A DNA stretch of 64,000 bases from Fistularia commersonii (taxonomy: Eukaryota > Chordata > Actinopteri > Syngnathiformes > Fistulariidae), in assembly GCA_037954325.1 (NCBI GenBank), contig JBBMNZ010000030.1:12369001-12433000 (forward strand), in the 5' to 3' direction. Below the pieces are notes generated by a model, which saw only the letters and a list, made by a program, of their open reading frames with translations, made no database searches and was not told where the DNA came from. Position numbers and translations under genes: made by a program. Each line of letters begins with the position of its first letter. Position 1 is the stretch's first letter. Positions 41,646 to 54,652 of this stretch are shown here, piece by piece.

Positions 41646-44600
41646 TCATGTGTCCTGGCCGTCGGCTGCTGGGGTCTCGTTGGCATTGGTCAGGTCTGGG
41701 TCAGTCTCCCGGTTGGATATGCGGTCCAGCTCTGCCTGCACGTCACTTAGGCCTAGCTTGGAACCTGCACCCAGGCGAAAACCAAGCCACAGGTTAGAAC
41801 CTGAGCTCTGAAGGTCCCGTCAAAGTGGACAGCCACATCTGGAATGTCAGAGTGCCCAGGAGGTGCTGGTCTGATCCTTCGAATCTGGCCCGAGTGACAG
41901 GAGCACTAATTCAAAACACCACCACAGACATGGGGGTAGGTCATCGCTATGATATATAGAGCTACAGTTATATTCACATAATAATGTGAATAACATGTAT
42001 TATTTCCTGTATAAAACTCCAGTCACTTGTTCCCCAACAGTAACCTTTCTCTCCCAATGGTTCGAAAAATGTAACTTTCCAATTCATAACCATTAAAAAC
42101 ATTGAGAATGCTAAAAAATATCAGATGGAATAAATAAAAAAGTAATTAAACGACCAAAAGTTCAACAGAAAACTACTGAAATGGTAGCCAGAGGCTGGAG
42201 AAAGTAAGATAATAGATAACAATATGATTATGGACCAAAATGCATTGTATTGTATTGATATCTAGTAATAAATAAGTATAAATAAATTCAAACATAAATG
42301 AGGACTGACGCACATTCAGAAGACCTGTGCATCCTGTTCACCAGGACCCACAGGTGGCATCTCAGCCCACATCAGCAGGGACTGGGAGGCGCTTGGTGCC
42401 CGAGGACCAGGAGCTGGTGAGTATTTTTCAGTCGTCACATGAACACGCAAAAAAGTATTCACTATTATTCACTATAATTGTGAACTGCTGAAGAAATGTG
42501 CACTAAGAGGGTTCCAGATCATTAGAACTATGGCTGCAGTACCAGGAAGGAGAACTTGAAGGGCCAGCGCTTGGAAACACAAACATCCAGGTCTTTAACT
42601 GCATGGTAGCTTCTGCGGGAAAGGAGTTCCTCACCCCACAATTGAGAGGTATCATCTGAAAGGCTTTGGAGAAGGTCATGCGGGTCTCGATGAAGGAGCA
42701 GCTAATGTAGCTAACACCCTGCAGGCTACACATCAGCTCGACAGCTAGGAGGAAGGTGATGCCCCTGACGTGACAAAAATCAAAACACAGAGAACTGTGT
42801 CTCTCTCCTTCTTACTGCACAAAAAGAAGTTCTATCTCCTCAGTGTTTGGGTCCTCAAATCCATCAACATGCAAACAGGACATGGTGCTAGTTGAGCAGC
42901 AAGACTGATCTGACTCAGTCCAAAGGATAATTTTTTTGCCTATTTTCTGAAAGCAGACCTTCCATTTAAGTAGAAGAGCTCCTCTGAACAGAAGCTAAGA
43001 GATGGGGCAGGCCTTCATAACAATCACGTGCAGACAGAGGGGCAAGAACATGCCAAACGAAAAGAGGGAGCAGAACACGGTCCAGGTGTCAGCAGGCAGA
43101 TCTCTAAAGGAGCTGTCATACTGTCCAAACACGTCCATGACGGACTTCTAGTAGCTAAATCATTATGGACTTTCCTAATGCAGGTGAGAAGAGCAAACCT
43201 CTCAAGAGGTCCCACATACTCCAGAGAAATCACACATTTTCAAAATATTTCTCTTTTTTGTTGGATTAAATTTCAGGTTAAATTAATTGAAGGTGGAACA
43301 GTTGTCTTGTGGGAAAGTTAAGTGTGTGAAGGTCCTTCATCATCCATAGGTTCGTCTCCTGGACCACCACAGTGCTGGTGATGAGATCTGCTCTGACAAG
43401 TGGGTCAGAGCGTCAATGTGGCCTTCAGCTCACACATGGCCACCTGTAGCTGTAGGAAGATGGTGATGCAGGAGATGTGACCCAAGCACCCATCATGCTT
43501 GGTTGGAGGTGGATGGTAGGGTTAAAATGGATTGATGGGGAGGAGGAGAACATACACAAGCAGTAATGAAAGATGAAAATTTCACTCACACACCTTATCG
43601 TGGCCAGCATCCTCTGACTAGTGCATACACACGCACACACACGCACACACACTGATGTTAACAGTGATGTTGTGTCATTTAAAATAAAGATATGTTACAA
43701 ACATTCAGACATGAACAGGACGGGTGTGTATGTGTGTGTCTACACACATGAAGATGAGGGGTGTGTGCCCTCCCGAGTGTGGTGGATTCTCTCACACAAA
43801 CACTTTCCACCCTTGGCTGGGCTGAAGATGTTTAGGAGCAGTGAGAGACACAGGCATTGGAGCTTCAGGCAGGCAGGGGAGTATAAGGTCAAGAACCATC
43901 TGACTGTTTCTGAGGACCAAGCACACCTGAGCCGGACTGACGACTCACTCACCTGACTTGCGGACAGTTCCTGGAGTGCTGTTCCCACCGCCCGGCGTCC
44001 CTGGACCCCCTGTTCCGGCCTTTTTTGTCAGTAGACTATTAAAGAAATTGGCCAGAACCCCTTCACTGGTTGGACCTGCAGTGGGCCAGATGAGTGTTTG
44101 ACACCTGGAACATCAGTTTTGGGTAGATCTTCTGTGGCTCCCGGGTGGGGGAAGCAGAAGACGCGGCATACCTGACTGGGGCATGGCGTTGGCTACGTTG
44201 GCAGCTGCGGAGCGATTACTCGTCCGGGGAGAACCGGTGGGTGCCCGGGTTGTCGCATCCTGTCAACAAAGACAGTCTGAGCGTAAACAGACTTCAGGGT
44301 GGTCTCCTCAGACCCCTCTGAAGGTCCACTCACCACGGGACGCCCTGCTGCCACGGCGGGCTGTTTGGCAAGCAGCGACTGCAAAGGACGGCAGAGTCAT
44401 GTCAGTTGGGGACAAGGCCCCAACAGAGGTTTGCTGAAGCTGAAACCAGGCAATCTACAGAAGAGATGTGTCAGACCTGCAACTTCACCAAGAAGACTTG
44501 GTCATCTTCAGCTTGGATCTCCTTTTCATGAACAACCTGATGTCAGCAAGGGAGAGAAGGGTCATGTCGGAGTCCTTAGAGCTGCAGACACAGAGAAACT

Positions 44601-47583
44601 TCGCCCTCCTCCCAGACCTGGATGGAGCCCCTGAGGTCCTCTTACCTTCCTGACCGGAGGTTTGACTATGACGCCTTCAAAGCTGTCATCAGCCTTCACT
44701 GTCTGAAAGTTCTCATGAAGAATGGCAATCTTCTTCTCATTGTCCCAACCGGACGGACTGCCAGAGGGGGGGTGAGGTACAGACCATGTTAGAAAGTCAC
44801 TTTCTTCATGGAGTGAAATAGATATTTCAATTGTTCATCCATCCATTTCCCCCAGAATACTGGCTGGAGATTTACCTTTTTTCCATAATCCTGCTTACAG
44901 AAGGAAGGAGTTGAGGGGACAACATGCCCAGTTGACACAAAACAGAAGAGACCATGCTCTCTACATGATTTCTTAAAGAATGTGGCAGTACTTCTGTTTA
45001 TCTGCTCGTGTAAGACCAATGTGATCTTCACTCCCATAAGTATTCCACAACCAAACAAGTTTGACCATTCCTTGGGGAAGAACTGGACTTACATGAAGAC
45101 AGCGTCTCTCTCCACCACCTGAGCAGGGCAGTGGAACGGAAAGCTGTAGAGCCGATGGACCAGGTATTTGTACAGAATGTCCAGGTTCTTCATCTCCTTC
45201 ACGGATGTGTACACCAGAGACGCCCCATCTGACGCAGCTGTCAAGGAGACTTTCACAAGGCCACCAGGTCTCTTACCTGCAGCAGTTGAGTCTAATTAAA
45301 CAAGTAAAAATGGAGGCCGCCTTGGTTTACGCTGGTTCTCCAGCTACTGCTGAGGAGACCGAGTGTGGTCCAGATACTAAAGTCTGTGCCACACAGAAGC
45401 ACTTCTTCCAGAGCAGAATTAGAGTTTTGAGTACCAGTGCCACAAGGCATTGGGCCCATAGTGAGAGGTGGCTCCTGGAGAAGGATACATTGCAGACAGA
45501 AGAGTCGGATGTGGGACTGGATGAAGTCTAGGTGTTCGTCTCTGTAGTCATGCTCCTTCTCCAGAGTGCTGATGGCATCACACTGAGGACAGGTGGAAGA
45601 TGGAGGACAGACATCAGCCAATCAGGATTGGACATTCATGCATTCATCCTTGTGATGTGTTTAAAGAAATAGTTTGAAGTGTGTGTTTGTGTGTACCTTA
45701 GTGCAGACCACCACGACTGGTATGCCAAGGTTGTGAGTGAGGGTGCTGTCTCCCAACGGCAGTAACACACTCTCCTCATCCTCACTCCGTCGCTGCGGGG
45801 TCCCATCCTCACCGTTGCCTGGCTCTGTGTACTCCTGGAACTGCTTCACAACTTTGCACGCACACATACAAATACACACACAAAAACACTGTGTGAGGTG
45901 TTACAGGTCAGAACCATCGTTCTTCAGCTGCTCAGATAGATAGGAACACAACTTCCTCCGTCTAATGCGTCAAACTCATTTAGAACCACAGCAATTTCTC
46001 ATACTTCGGGCCTGAAGTTTGAAGGTTCCTCACGTTTTCTCAAATATCAATTTGATCTTCATCATCTCTAAGAGAATCTTAATCTGGTCTTTTTTGGACA
46101 GATATACCTGCTGAACCACAATGAACTTCACTGAACCCTGTCATGTGAACACTGCTCAATCAAAGAGACAAAAGAGTAATCTGTGGAGAAGCTTTCTCCT
46201 CACGGTAACTCACGTCGGTGCTCAAGCTCCCGAAGCTTCTCCGGGGGTATCCGCAGTTTGTCGATGTGTTCCCTGGCAACCGCGGCCCACTTCTGGAGGG
46301 AGTCCAGGGCATTCCATGGCCGAGACATGTCCACAGCCAACATCAGCACCGTGTTGCTGATGGCGTCCACGGGCACAGCCACGCCCTGGAGACCTTTGTG
46401 GTATAGGTCTCCATCCAATATCCAGGCATTACACCTAGTGTGATCTTAACACACACTTGATTATTACCACGGCAAAATAATACACACTTGTCAACTGTGA
46501 AGTGATTCATTCATTCATCCATCCATCCATCCATCCATCCATCCATCCATCCATCAGGCCATCAAAAGTGGTTACCATCAATATCATCGTCATGGACACT
46601 GAAGTACAGGTACTCCAGACCCCTTCCTTTCAAGTACTCTTCAACTCCCTGCAGTTTGGCAACAAGTGTGGTCTTCCCTGAGCCCACCTCACCTGCACAC
46701 AGCCAGAAAGGCTTGACAATCAGGACTGTTCGGGGATCATCAGCATTAATAACAACAACTTCTTAGGCTCATTTTCCACAAACTAGTCGAGTAAGCATAC
46801 GATCTGCTTGAATTTTCAGTGGAATAGTGAATAAAGAGACATTTTTCTTTTTGAGAATGGACTGCTTGATGCAGTGGAGGTGCAGCTTTAGCCTCACAGT
46901 GTTAGCTGCAGACTGCTCATGGGAAAGATACAAATAAGGCTACGCTTACCATGTCTTAAAGCAACACAACATGGATCAGCTGCTAGAGCGGATGTCCCTC
47001 CGATTGGAAGGTTGGCGGTTCAATTCACAGCTCCTCCACTGAACTCCTGATGGTCTGCTTAGCACCTTGCATCGCAGCTGTTTGTGAGCATGTGTATGAA
47101 TGCAGTCTATTGTGAAGCCTTCTGTAACCACAGGGTGTGAAGAGGACTTTCCTCCCTGTCAGCAGAAGCAGCCTCTGACTCAGGAGCTCAGTGAAGTGGA
47201 ACCCGGGTTTACATAAGAAGGCAACAAACCCAGCATTCTGGGTTTAGAAGGACCAAACACTTAAGGTAGCTGGGGTGAACAAAGGGAGACCAAAGACTAC
47301 AGCAAAGACTACTTGGGTGCTAATTATGTAATGTCTTATATGCTTACACATGGGATGGGTGTAAGACTAGTCTTACTAAAATCAAAGAAATGACCATACA
47401 CACTGTTAAAATGCTAATACAAGTTGCATGCAAGGACTGTGCACTTCCAAGGCTGTGTCAGAGGTCCTGCGGCCTCAGGCACAAAGGGATAGAGTCTGCA
47501 GAGGGACCCGGCAACCAGGCTGAACGTTCATAACAGACCCGCTGATTAGTTGAGATCGGTGGCAGGCAGTGGATTATAAATGC

Positions 47584-47616
<33 letters not shown>

Positions 47617-48278
47617 TGTGCAGGCTTGAGGAAACAGGGAGAGACGCTTTGTGCTGCAGCAAGGTCGAGACCCGTCGACCGATGGCCTCCGAGCCATGAG
47701 TGTGTCGCTGCAGGCGGTGGTCCTCCGTGTCCGTGAACTGCACCTGTGTGTCCGAATCCTCGCATTAACCGCGTCCCAGATCGGAGTGCTCACACCCCGC
47801 AAAAGCGGCTGGCGGCTCCGGCCCGCCGGATACCCACCCATGACCAGGACGTTCTTCCCAGATGGAAGCTTGGATCTTGAATGGGTCGACACCTCGCTCA
47901 GGATGGTGGACCTGCAGACAGAACAGCCCATTACATCGAGACCGGAGGAGGCGCGATCATTTCGAATTAACCGATAAGATCCACGGGGGTCAGGCGGCGG
48001 GCTGAGGGGGGCCGGAGCCGCGGTGTCAGCCGCCTCCGGCGAGGTGCTGATGCTAGCCGCCCTGTTAGCTAGCCGCTGTCAACCCATCTCCCCCGGGGCT
48101 CAGACCCGCTGTATCCCACGCTCCGAGCCCCTGCTCCGGGCGCCGCAAACCCGCCCAAACGGCGTCGCACCCACCACAGTTCCTGGCCGTCCTCGTCCTC
48201 TGGGTTGGGGTTGTCCAGGGCGCCCCTGGAGCCCGAGGATGCGGAGGATAACAGTGCGCTCCGCACCGAAGTCGCCAT
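41646..48278 (-). CDS. dync1li1: Cytoplasmic dynein 1 light intermediate chain 1
   Basis: Dynein subunit that joins the heavy chain to cargo adaptors through a Ras-like G domain and a C-terminal adaptor-binding tail. Coding exons, 5' to 3': 48278-48175, 47911-47838, 46692-46576, 46444-46214, 45851-45697, 45582-45489, 45228-45093, 44757-44646, 44536-44477, 44378-44334, 44259-44172, 44075-43953, 41764-41646; 485 residues, phases consistent. Features: acidic EDEDGQELW, ILSEVSTHSRSKLPSGKNVL, P-loop GEVGSGKTTL, GRGLEYLYFSVHD, CNAWILDGDLYHKG, LPLGDSTLTHNLGIP, KEHDYRDEHLDFIQSH, IPSGWDNEKKIAILHENF, LQSLLAKQPAVAAGRPV, the adaptor-binding helix SEGVLANFFNSLLTKK, and VQAELDRI. LQSLLAKQP..AAGRPV favours LI1 over LI2. 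Exon 4 uses a weak acceptor (GTTAAG|AT) but restores DDHTRCN. It is shorter than human LI1 (523) mainly at the N-terminus and tail. Confidence 0.95.
41765..43952 (-). other. dync1li1 last intron, nothing recognised
   Basis: A 2.2-kb intron. Two stretches (about 42500-42770 and 43330-43480) read like decayed coding or repeat sequence on the minus strand, but I cannot match them to a family. Short CA/GT runs lie near 43620-43740. Confidence 0.4.
46506..46555. repeat. (ATCC)n microsatellite in a 131-bp dync1li1 intron
   Basis: About eleven tandem ATCC units (GGAT on the gene strand) fill much of the short intron between exons 3 and 4, starting about 20 nt from the exon 3 donor. Confidence 0.95.
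46970..47130 (+). mobile_element. Degenerate tRNA-derived SINE-like fragment
   Basis: CTGCTAGAGCGGATGTCCCTC and a B-box-like GCGGTTCAATTCACAG followed by CTCCTCCACTG match the head of fish tRNA-derived SINEs. The body beyond about 47060 is weakly related to the copy at 16914. Located in dync1li1 intron 2. Confidence 0.55.
47582..47620. repeat. (TG)n microsatellite in dync1li1 intron 2
   Basis: TG dinucleotide array with one TA interruption. Confidence 0.95.
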
Positions 48279-49316
48279 CTTCACAAGGAGAAGAGCGCAG
48301 CAGAGTCCCGGATGTAGCAGCTCGCTAGCCCAGCCCGGCACGCCGCGCGGCGGGGCGTGGTCCCGACGTGAACCGGGCCCCGGCATCCGGGCCCGGATGA
48401 CCTCATCCCCGAAGGAACGCACCGCTGCAGCGCCGTCACTCATGTGGAGATCACCTGTGATAGAGTCATAACTTGATACGTTGATGCTCCAGCTGCACCT
48501 GCTGGGCGCGGACAGACTTATGCACAAACCCTTAACCCTTATCAAACCCTTATCCAAACCTGTAATGCACAATATCCTCTTACATTAGCCCGGGATTGGG
48601 ACCACATTTTCGCAGATTGAGCACATTATATCGCTCAAGGATTTGTATTGATTAGATTGAGCACATTATATCGGTCAAGGATTTATATTGAGTCTTTTTG
48701 ATCTGAAAGTCACCGAGTGATGTGCATGAAGGCATGCACTTGTTCACATACAAATACAACCACGATGATCCATGAGCATCATTCCAAAGGGTCACGCTTC
48801 AAACTGCTTCACGTGTTTGGGCTTCCTGCACCTACAGTGGTCGGTGAACTTTGAAAAATCAATCAAACTCCAGAGGATCCGCCCGCGGTTCTCAGGTTTG
48901 CGGTCATCGGTTATTATGAAACCACCGAGGCGCATCTCAGCCAATCAGAGCCGGGGAGCCACAGCTGCCGACATACCGCCCCTAGATGGCGCTGGCAGAC
49001 CACCCTGCGGGGTGGCGGGTCCCCTGGGTAAGGTGCGCTCCCTGCGGCCCCCGGTCGAGCCAGCAGGATTACAAACTCCAGTTAAGTGGCGCACCGCCTC
49101 CCCCCGCCCGCCTCGGGTAAACTAGACACACGGTGCGCGTCCTCACACCGCTGGAACCGAGTGCAGCTCTGCCGGGCTACCGCTCCGCTCCGCAGCGGAG
49201 GAGATCGAAAGAGTGCGCAGGGGGAAGGAGATGGGCTCCGGAAGCGGGGCGGCATCCGAGATTGTCACCTGAACGCCGTGGAAGTTCGTCGGCTCCCTTC
49301 TTTCAGGATCGCTGTG
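48279..49316. promoter_or_regulatory. CpG-rich divergent promoter, dync1li1 / cpne4, with probable cpne4 leader exon
   Basis: GC/CpG-rich sequence runs from about 47950 to 49350 between the dync1li1 start codon (minus) and cpne4 (plus). A strong plus-strand donor after 49316 (GCTGTGG|GTGAGT) in this island is the best candidate for the end of a cpne4 5'-untranslated exon, because the start-codon exon at 52424 opens with an acceptor. That intron would be about 3.1 kb. Confidence 0.5.
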
Positions 49317-50664
49317 GGTGAGTTTCTCCGTTCTCCCGCTCCGTGCACGGCAGTGCAGTGGGAGGGTGCAGGTCTCTGCCCTGGACGGGCTTGTATCGTC
49401 TTGTCATTCTGTCACAGGGGTGTGTGGATGTCAACTGTGGGTGCGTGGGTAGGGTCTACATGAAGCAGATCATTCCCCTGAAGGTGTAGAGCTTGTCAGG
49501 AGAGAAACAGGGAAACATGTCCCGGGTGTAGCGGTTTGGGGTATGAAGCAGGGAGAGGACTATCTTCCTTCATCTCACCCCTCACTTTTCCTTCATTCTT
49601 CTTGCCTTCTCTTGTTCTTCTTCTCACCCCATCTCTACAACCCCCCTCCGTTCTTGCCAATAACACTGCTTCACTTCTGGTAGCCCCCTTTCATGTGTCC
49701 ACCCTGTCAGCTGCTCCTGTCAGGGTCATGTCCAGATCCTACACTAGAAGGTCTGGGGCCTCCTGGTCCCTAAACTCATGTCTGATAATCAATACAAGAG
49801 CGAGCAATTACAGCATGCTTGAGTATCATGGACGTTCCTTTGGAGGAATCTTGAATGTCACATCTGCCACGTCCAACCCACATGCAGGTGAAGGTGAAGA
49901 CACACACATACACAGAGGCAGTCAAGGGTCGCAGTAATTGAGCTGTAAGCAGCGATTGATTGTCACCGAGCAGAGAACCAGACCTGACAGCCAGGGGCCC
50001 TCAGCTGATTTGAAGATGTCTCACATCAGCCAGTAATCATTTGCCACTGGTTGGTCCAGCCTTATCTTATTTACACTCTGGAGCCTCTATGCTGTTTGCT
50101 GTCCCCTCCCATTTCTTCTGAACGACATGTGGAGATTTTAAAGACCAGACATTTTCTGAAGGACCTCAGAGTCCAAGACGTTCTTGTGAAACGATGAGCT
50201 ATTTAACTTATATATCAGAAAAGCCGCCGGGGAATCTGCACCTTTAAAAAGACCTAAAACCTAGCACTGTTGTTGTGTATGTTTTCCAAAAGAAATTTGG
50301 GGAATTCATAAATTGTCAACATTTTAACAAACAACATTGTCAACAAACATCTGATTGGGAGAATTCTTTATTTTGACGAATATTAAAGAATTCGAGATCT
50401 TTCAAACCTGCCCGGGAGTGATGAACCATTACATAGGTACAAGGGCTTCTCAGTGAAGGTAACTGAGCAGGTGTTACACAAAGTGAGCTGATTCATGAAT
50501 ACCATAAAACCACCAGGAAACCCCAATGGGTAATATTCTAGCTTTTCAGACGGCTTTTCACTGTAGACAGCCAGCAGCTGATACTTTCAGGCAGATTCTG
50601 CACATACACTGCTGAAATCCTCCATCACTATCAGTGTAATCTGCTTTCAACTGGAACGGGGACT

Positions 50665-50725
<61 letters not shown>

Positions 50726-50731
50726 ACACAC

Positions 50732-50770
<39 letters not shown>

Positions 50771-50957
50771 CTTGCAGAAATATACCGCAAGTATATATAC
50801 CGCAAGGCCTGTATGGGAAAACAAGCAACAACATAGCACCCACACACGTCTGTTTATCTCATAGCTGTACTCTGGCTGCAGCCCATTCAGTCTGCTTGGC
50901 TAAAAATAATAACTACCAGAAAATACACACATGGAATATGAATTATGAATGATGAAC

Positions 50958-51011
<54 letters not shown>

Positions 51012-52423
51012 AGGTCAAAGTCAGACCCAGTTCCAGAGCCCTGCTCCCAGTGGATGATACTACTAGACTGTGGCATTAATATTCAGTTAGTACCATCCCG
51101 CTCCTCAGGCCTACAGTGGACTGATCAGACTTGAGGATGGGGCACTGTTCTTGACGGACGTTACAAACTGGGAAAATTGATCCAGGCATTTTCATATTAA
51201 TTATACATGTGATGCAGCGTCTTCCGTGGAGAGCAATAAATCCATGGCAGGGTTGAAGTGTCAACTGGCCCCATGCTGAACGGCCAACATGCCAGCCCGT
51301 GTTGGAGGGAGCTCAGCACCACAGCTGATGAAAATCTATGAAAATACAAATGAAGTGTGTTTATTTTTTCCGGGTTAAAGAAGGCGGACCGATAGCAAAG
51401 ACTCATATGGAACTGCAGCATGAAATCGCGGAAAACCGTCCGATTTGGGTTTTCCCTGGCTCTGTGTGAGAGACGTCTCTCCACTGCCAGGAGATCCAGC
51501 CGCCGCACTAATTAACACAGCATCTTCTAACACATCAGCCTCTTGTCGCGATCAAACAAAGCAGGCATAACGTGCTAATTAGCACGCTTTAGAGGTGCGG
51601 TTGGCACTTCCCCTCACGCTTTGGACAAAGCCAGGCAAGCTGTTCACCTCCAATTCCTTTCTCCATGCTAAGCTAAGCTAATTCTCTCCCGGCTGGAGCT
51701 CGTTTGCATATGTTCTGTGTCTGACAGCCTGCTCGGCGAAGAGAGAGTTTCTCCCTAAATGTCAAACCACTCCTGAAAGGCCCTGCACACCCACATGGCC
51801 GCTGTTATCAGCGTTCGGGGATGATGAATCATCCGATCTGGCCAGACGAGGACGGAGCAAAGTGCACATGTTGTTGATTGCGCAATATCAGCTGTGAGTC
51901 ATGAAATACGGTCTCGTGAAAGTAATACTGTGCTTCATTGGTCTCTCGCGGGTCCTCTTCGATGACATCCAGCCTCAATCAAAACAGGAAGCCATAGGGG
52001 GGCCCTGGCTATTTGCTTGAGCTGAGATGACTGCGCTGCTATTTGTCTGTATCACAGTCACATGCAGGCGGTGGCCATGAAGATGAAGCCGACCTTAAAC
52101 GCAAGGGATCTGCTGAGCCAACATTCTGGGATCCACTGCACGATTTCTCTGTGTTGGGGTATGTGCGGTGAGATCTGGATATGCACGTTCACACGTGCAT
52201 TCGTGGCTTTACCTGAAATTCAGCGGCTTTCGACCTTAAACACCCTGACTGCTGACTGCTTTGTCAGGGTCTCTGCATCTGCTCAAACAAACACCCAACG
52301 GAGGTGCTCTGCAGCCTATCTCTCTATCTATCCATCTAGCTATCTATTCCTCCATAAATCCATCCATTCTGTAGTCTGTGCCTACCAAAAATCATGTCTA
52401 TCGCCTCCCAATCCCCCCCCCAG
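49317..52423 (+). other. Inferred cpne4 intron 1 with CA and GA microsatellites
   Basis: Contains (CA)n at 50666-50771 with a few CG/TA interruptions and (GA)n at 50962-51008. Otherwise no coding segment or transposon is recognised. Confidence 0.5.
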
Positions 52424-52441
52424 TGTGAGGCTGCATTCAAC

Positions 52442-53851
52442 ATGAGCAACATCTACGAGTCTGCGGAGGCCACGCTGGGCTTCATCAGCTCTCCATGCCT
52501 GACCAAGGTAGAGCTGAGGGTGGCATGCCGGGGGATCTCAGACCGCGACGCGCTCTCCAAGCCTGATCCCTGCGTGGTGCTGAAGATGCAGTCCCACGGC
52601 CAGTGGTTTGAGGTAACTGTTCTCTTCCACATAAGCCCAGTGCATGCACACACTCTGCATCTGAGTCAGAGGAGAGGAGCTTCATCTCCCTTGTCGCATC
52701 TCCTCGGACTCACGTGATGATGTGATCCAGGGGCTTGGATTGTTCCTGCTAACCTTTTGTTGGTCAAACAGACAGGAGCAGACCGCAGGTGGAGTCTACG
52801 CAGGTAAGGAGGGAGTTTAGACTAACCAGAGGTGCAGGACCAGGCCAAGGAGATCAGGCAGGAGAATACTAGAGAAGTCTCACCTTGCAGGGAACATGGG
52901 ACGAACAGAGATGAAGCTCAACAGTGTCTTTACACTGGTCCTGAAAGATCAGGACTGGGTGAGGGAGGAGGAATGAGTGGCCCAGGTTCTCCTGGTTGTG
53001 GTCCTCATGCCATCCAGGAAAGCCCAAAACTAGTGCACACTGCCAGGTTTTAGTGACTGACCAACATGGAAAGATGATCTTCAGACTCAGAGAGGAGAAG
53101 ATGTGAGATCCATGGCTCCATGTCCCATCTGTGCGCATTCAGACTGGACTCCTCACCTTCATGAGGCTCCACGTGGCTGGTCGCAGTTGATCAGCATTTG
53201 ATCTGTGTTTGGGGTGATTACAAGAAGATTGAGGAGGCCTTCTCCACACCAGACACCGAACTCAGCTTGGACCCATGGTCTTGCACAACCGTGAAGCACA
53301 CAATTCCTTTGTGTGTGTGTGCAGGTGGACCGTACAGAGGTGATCCGCAGCAGTAGCGTCCCGGTCTTCTCCAAGATCTTCCTGGTGGACTACTACTTTG
53401 AGGAGGTGCAGCGACTGCGGTTTGAGCTCCATGACATCAGCTCTGGTAATAACGGCCTCCGTGATGCTGAATTCCTGGGGGCCATGGAGTGCACCTTGGG
53501 ACAGGTGAGCCTGCAGGAGTGTAAATGAATAGAAGTTCTGGGTCGGTTCCTTCAGCAAGGAACCTCAGAACACCGTTAGAAGTTGATTATCGTCTCACTT
53601 GGTGAGACGTGTGACTCCAGGACCTGTGTCTCCTGGATCTGCAGGCTCAGAGAGCATCTGCAGATCGTGAAGACCACTGTGTGTTGTTGGTTTCAGATTG
53701 TCTCCCAGAGGAAGCTGACCAGAGCTCTCCTCAAGCAGGGAAACACAGCTGGGAAGTCCTCCATAATGGTACGCTCACTCACTCACTCACCCACTCACTC
53801 ACATACACTTGCACACTACAGACACACACGCTTGCAAACAAGTGACAGTCA

Positions 53852-53897
<46 letters not shown>

Positions 53898-54204
53898 TAG
53901 TTGACACATACATACACTTGCAGACAGTAGACACACACATGCACACACAGACACTGGCACACATCAGACACACATACACACTTGCACACAACAGACACTT
54001 GCATGCTCACACACACGCATACAGACATACATATATTTGCACACTGTATATACATGGCCACATGCACACAATAGACACATACATTCACTTGCACACAACA
54101 CACACATTTGCACAAAAAGACACACACATACATTCACTTGCATCCAGTGACGTGCAGACACACACATACTGTGCATACACTTACAAATAGTAGACAGAGA
54201 CTTT

Positions 54205-54285
<81 letters not shown>

Positions 54286-54606
54286 AGGATAATTAATTTG
54301 ATGATGTTGCTTGCTCAGTCTGTTCTGTACCTCATTTCCATCTCATTTTCTCTGTCCTTATTCCTCTACCTGTGTGTATGCCCCCCCACACCCCACTTCC
54401 CCTAACACATACACACGCACACACACACACAAATAAATACACACACACATGCCCCGCAAAAGGTGACAGCAGAGGAGTTGTCTGGTAATGACGATTATGT
54501 CGAACTCTCCTTCAGTGCTCGAAAGCTTGACGACAAGGTTTGTATGAACCCTTTCGAATCAACACCCATTTGCCCTTCATATAAGAATGCATGTGTATGA
54601 GTGTAC

Positions 54607-54652
<46 letters not shown>

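Noticed and set aside
42503..43480. Possible processed pseudogene in the last dync1li1 intron
   Set aside because: Parts read like decayed protein on the minus strand, but I could not name a parent gene and saw no poly(A) tail or duplication; left as unassigned.
50631..50847. Minus-strand ORFs rich in CVCVCV
   Set aside because: Direct translations of the (CA)n microsatellite, not proteins. The same applies to the CV- and HT-rich ORFs at 53.8-54.3, 56.3-57.6, 58.2-59.5 and 62.1-62.5 kb.
52394..52441. Upstream in-frame ATG giving a cpne4 N-terminus 16 residues longer
   Set aside because: The ATG lies upstream of the acceptor CCCCCCCCCCAG ending at 52423, so it is intronic in the spliced transcript; SNIYESA immediately after the chosen ATG matches copine-4.
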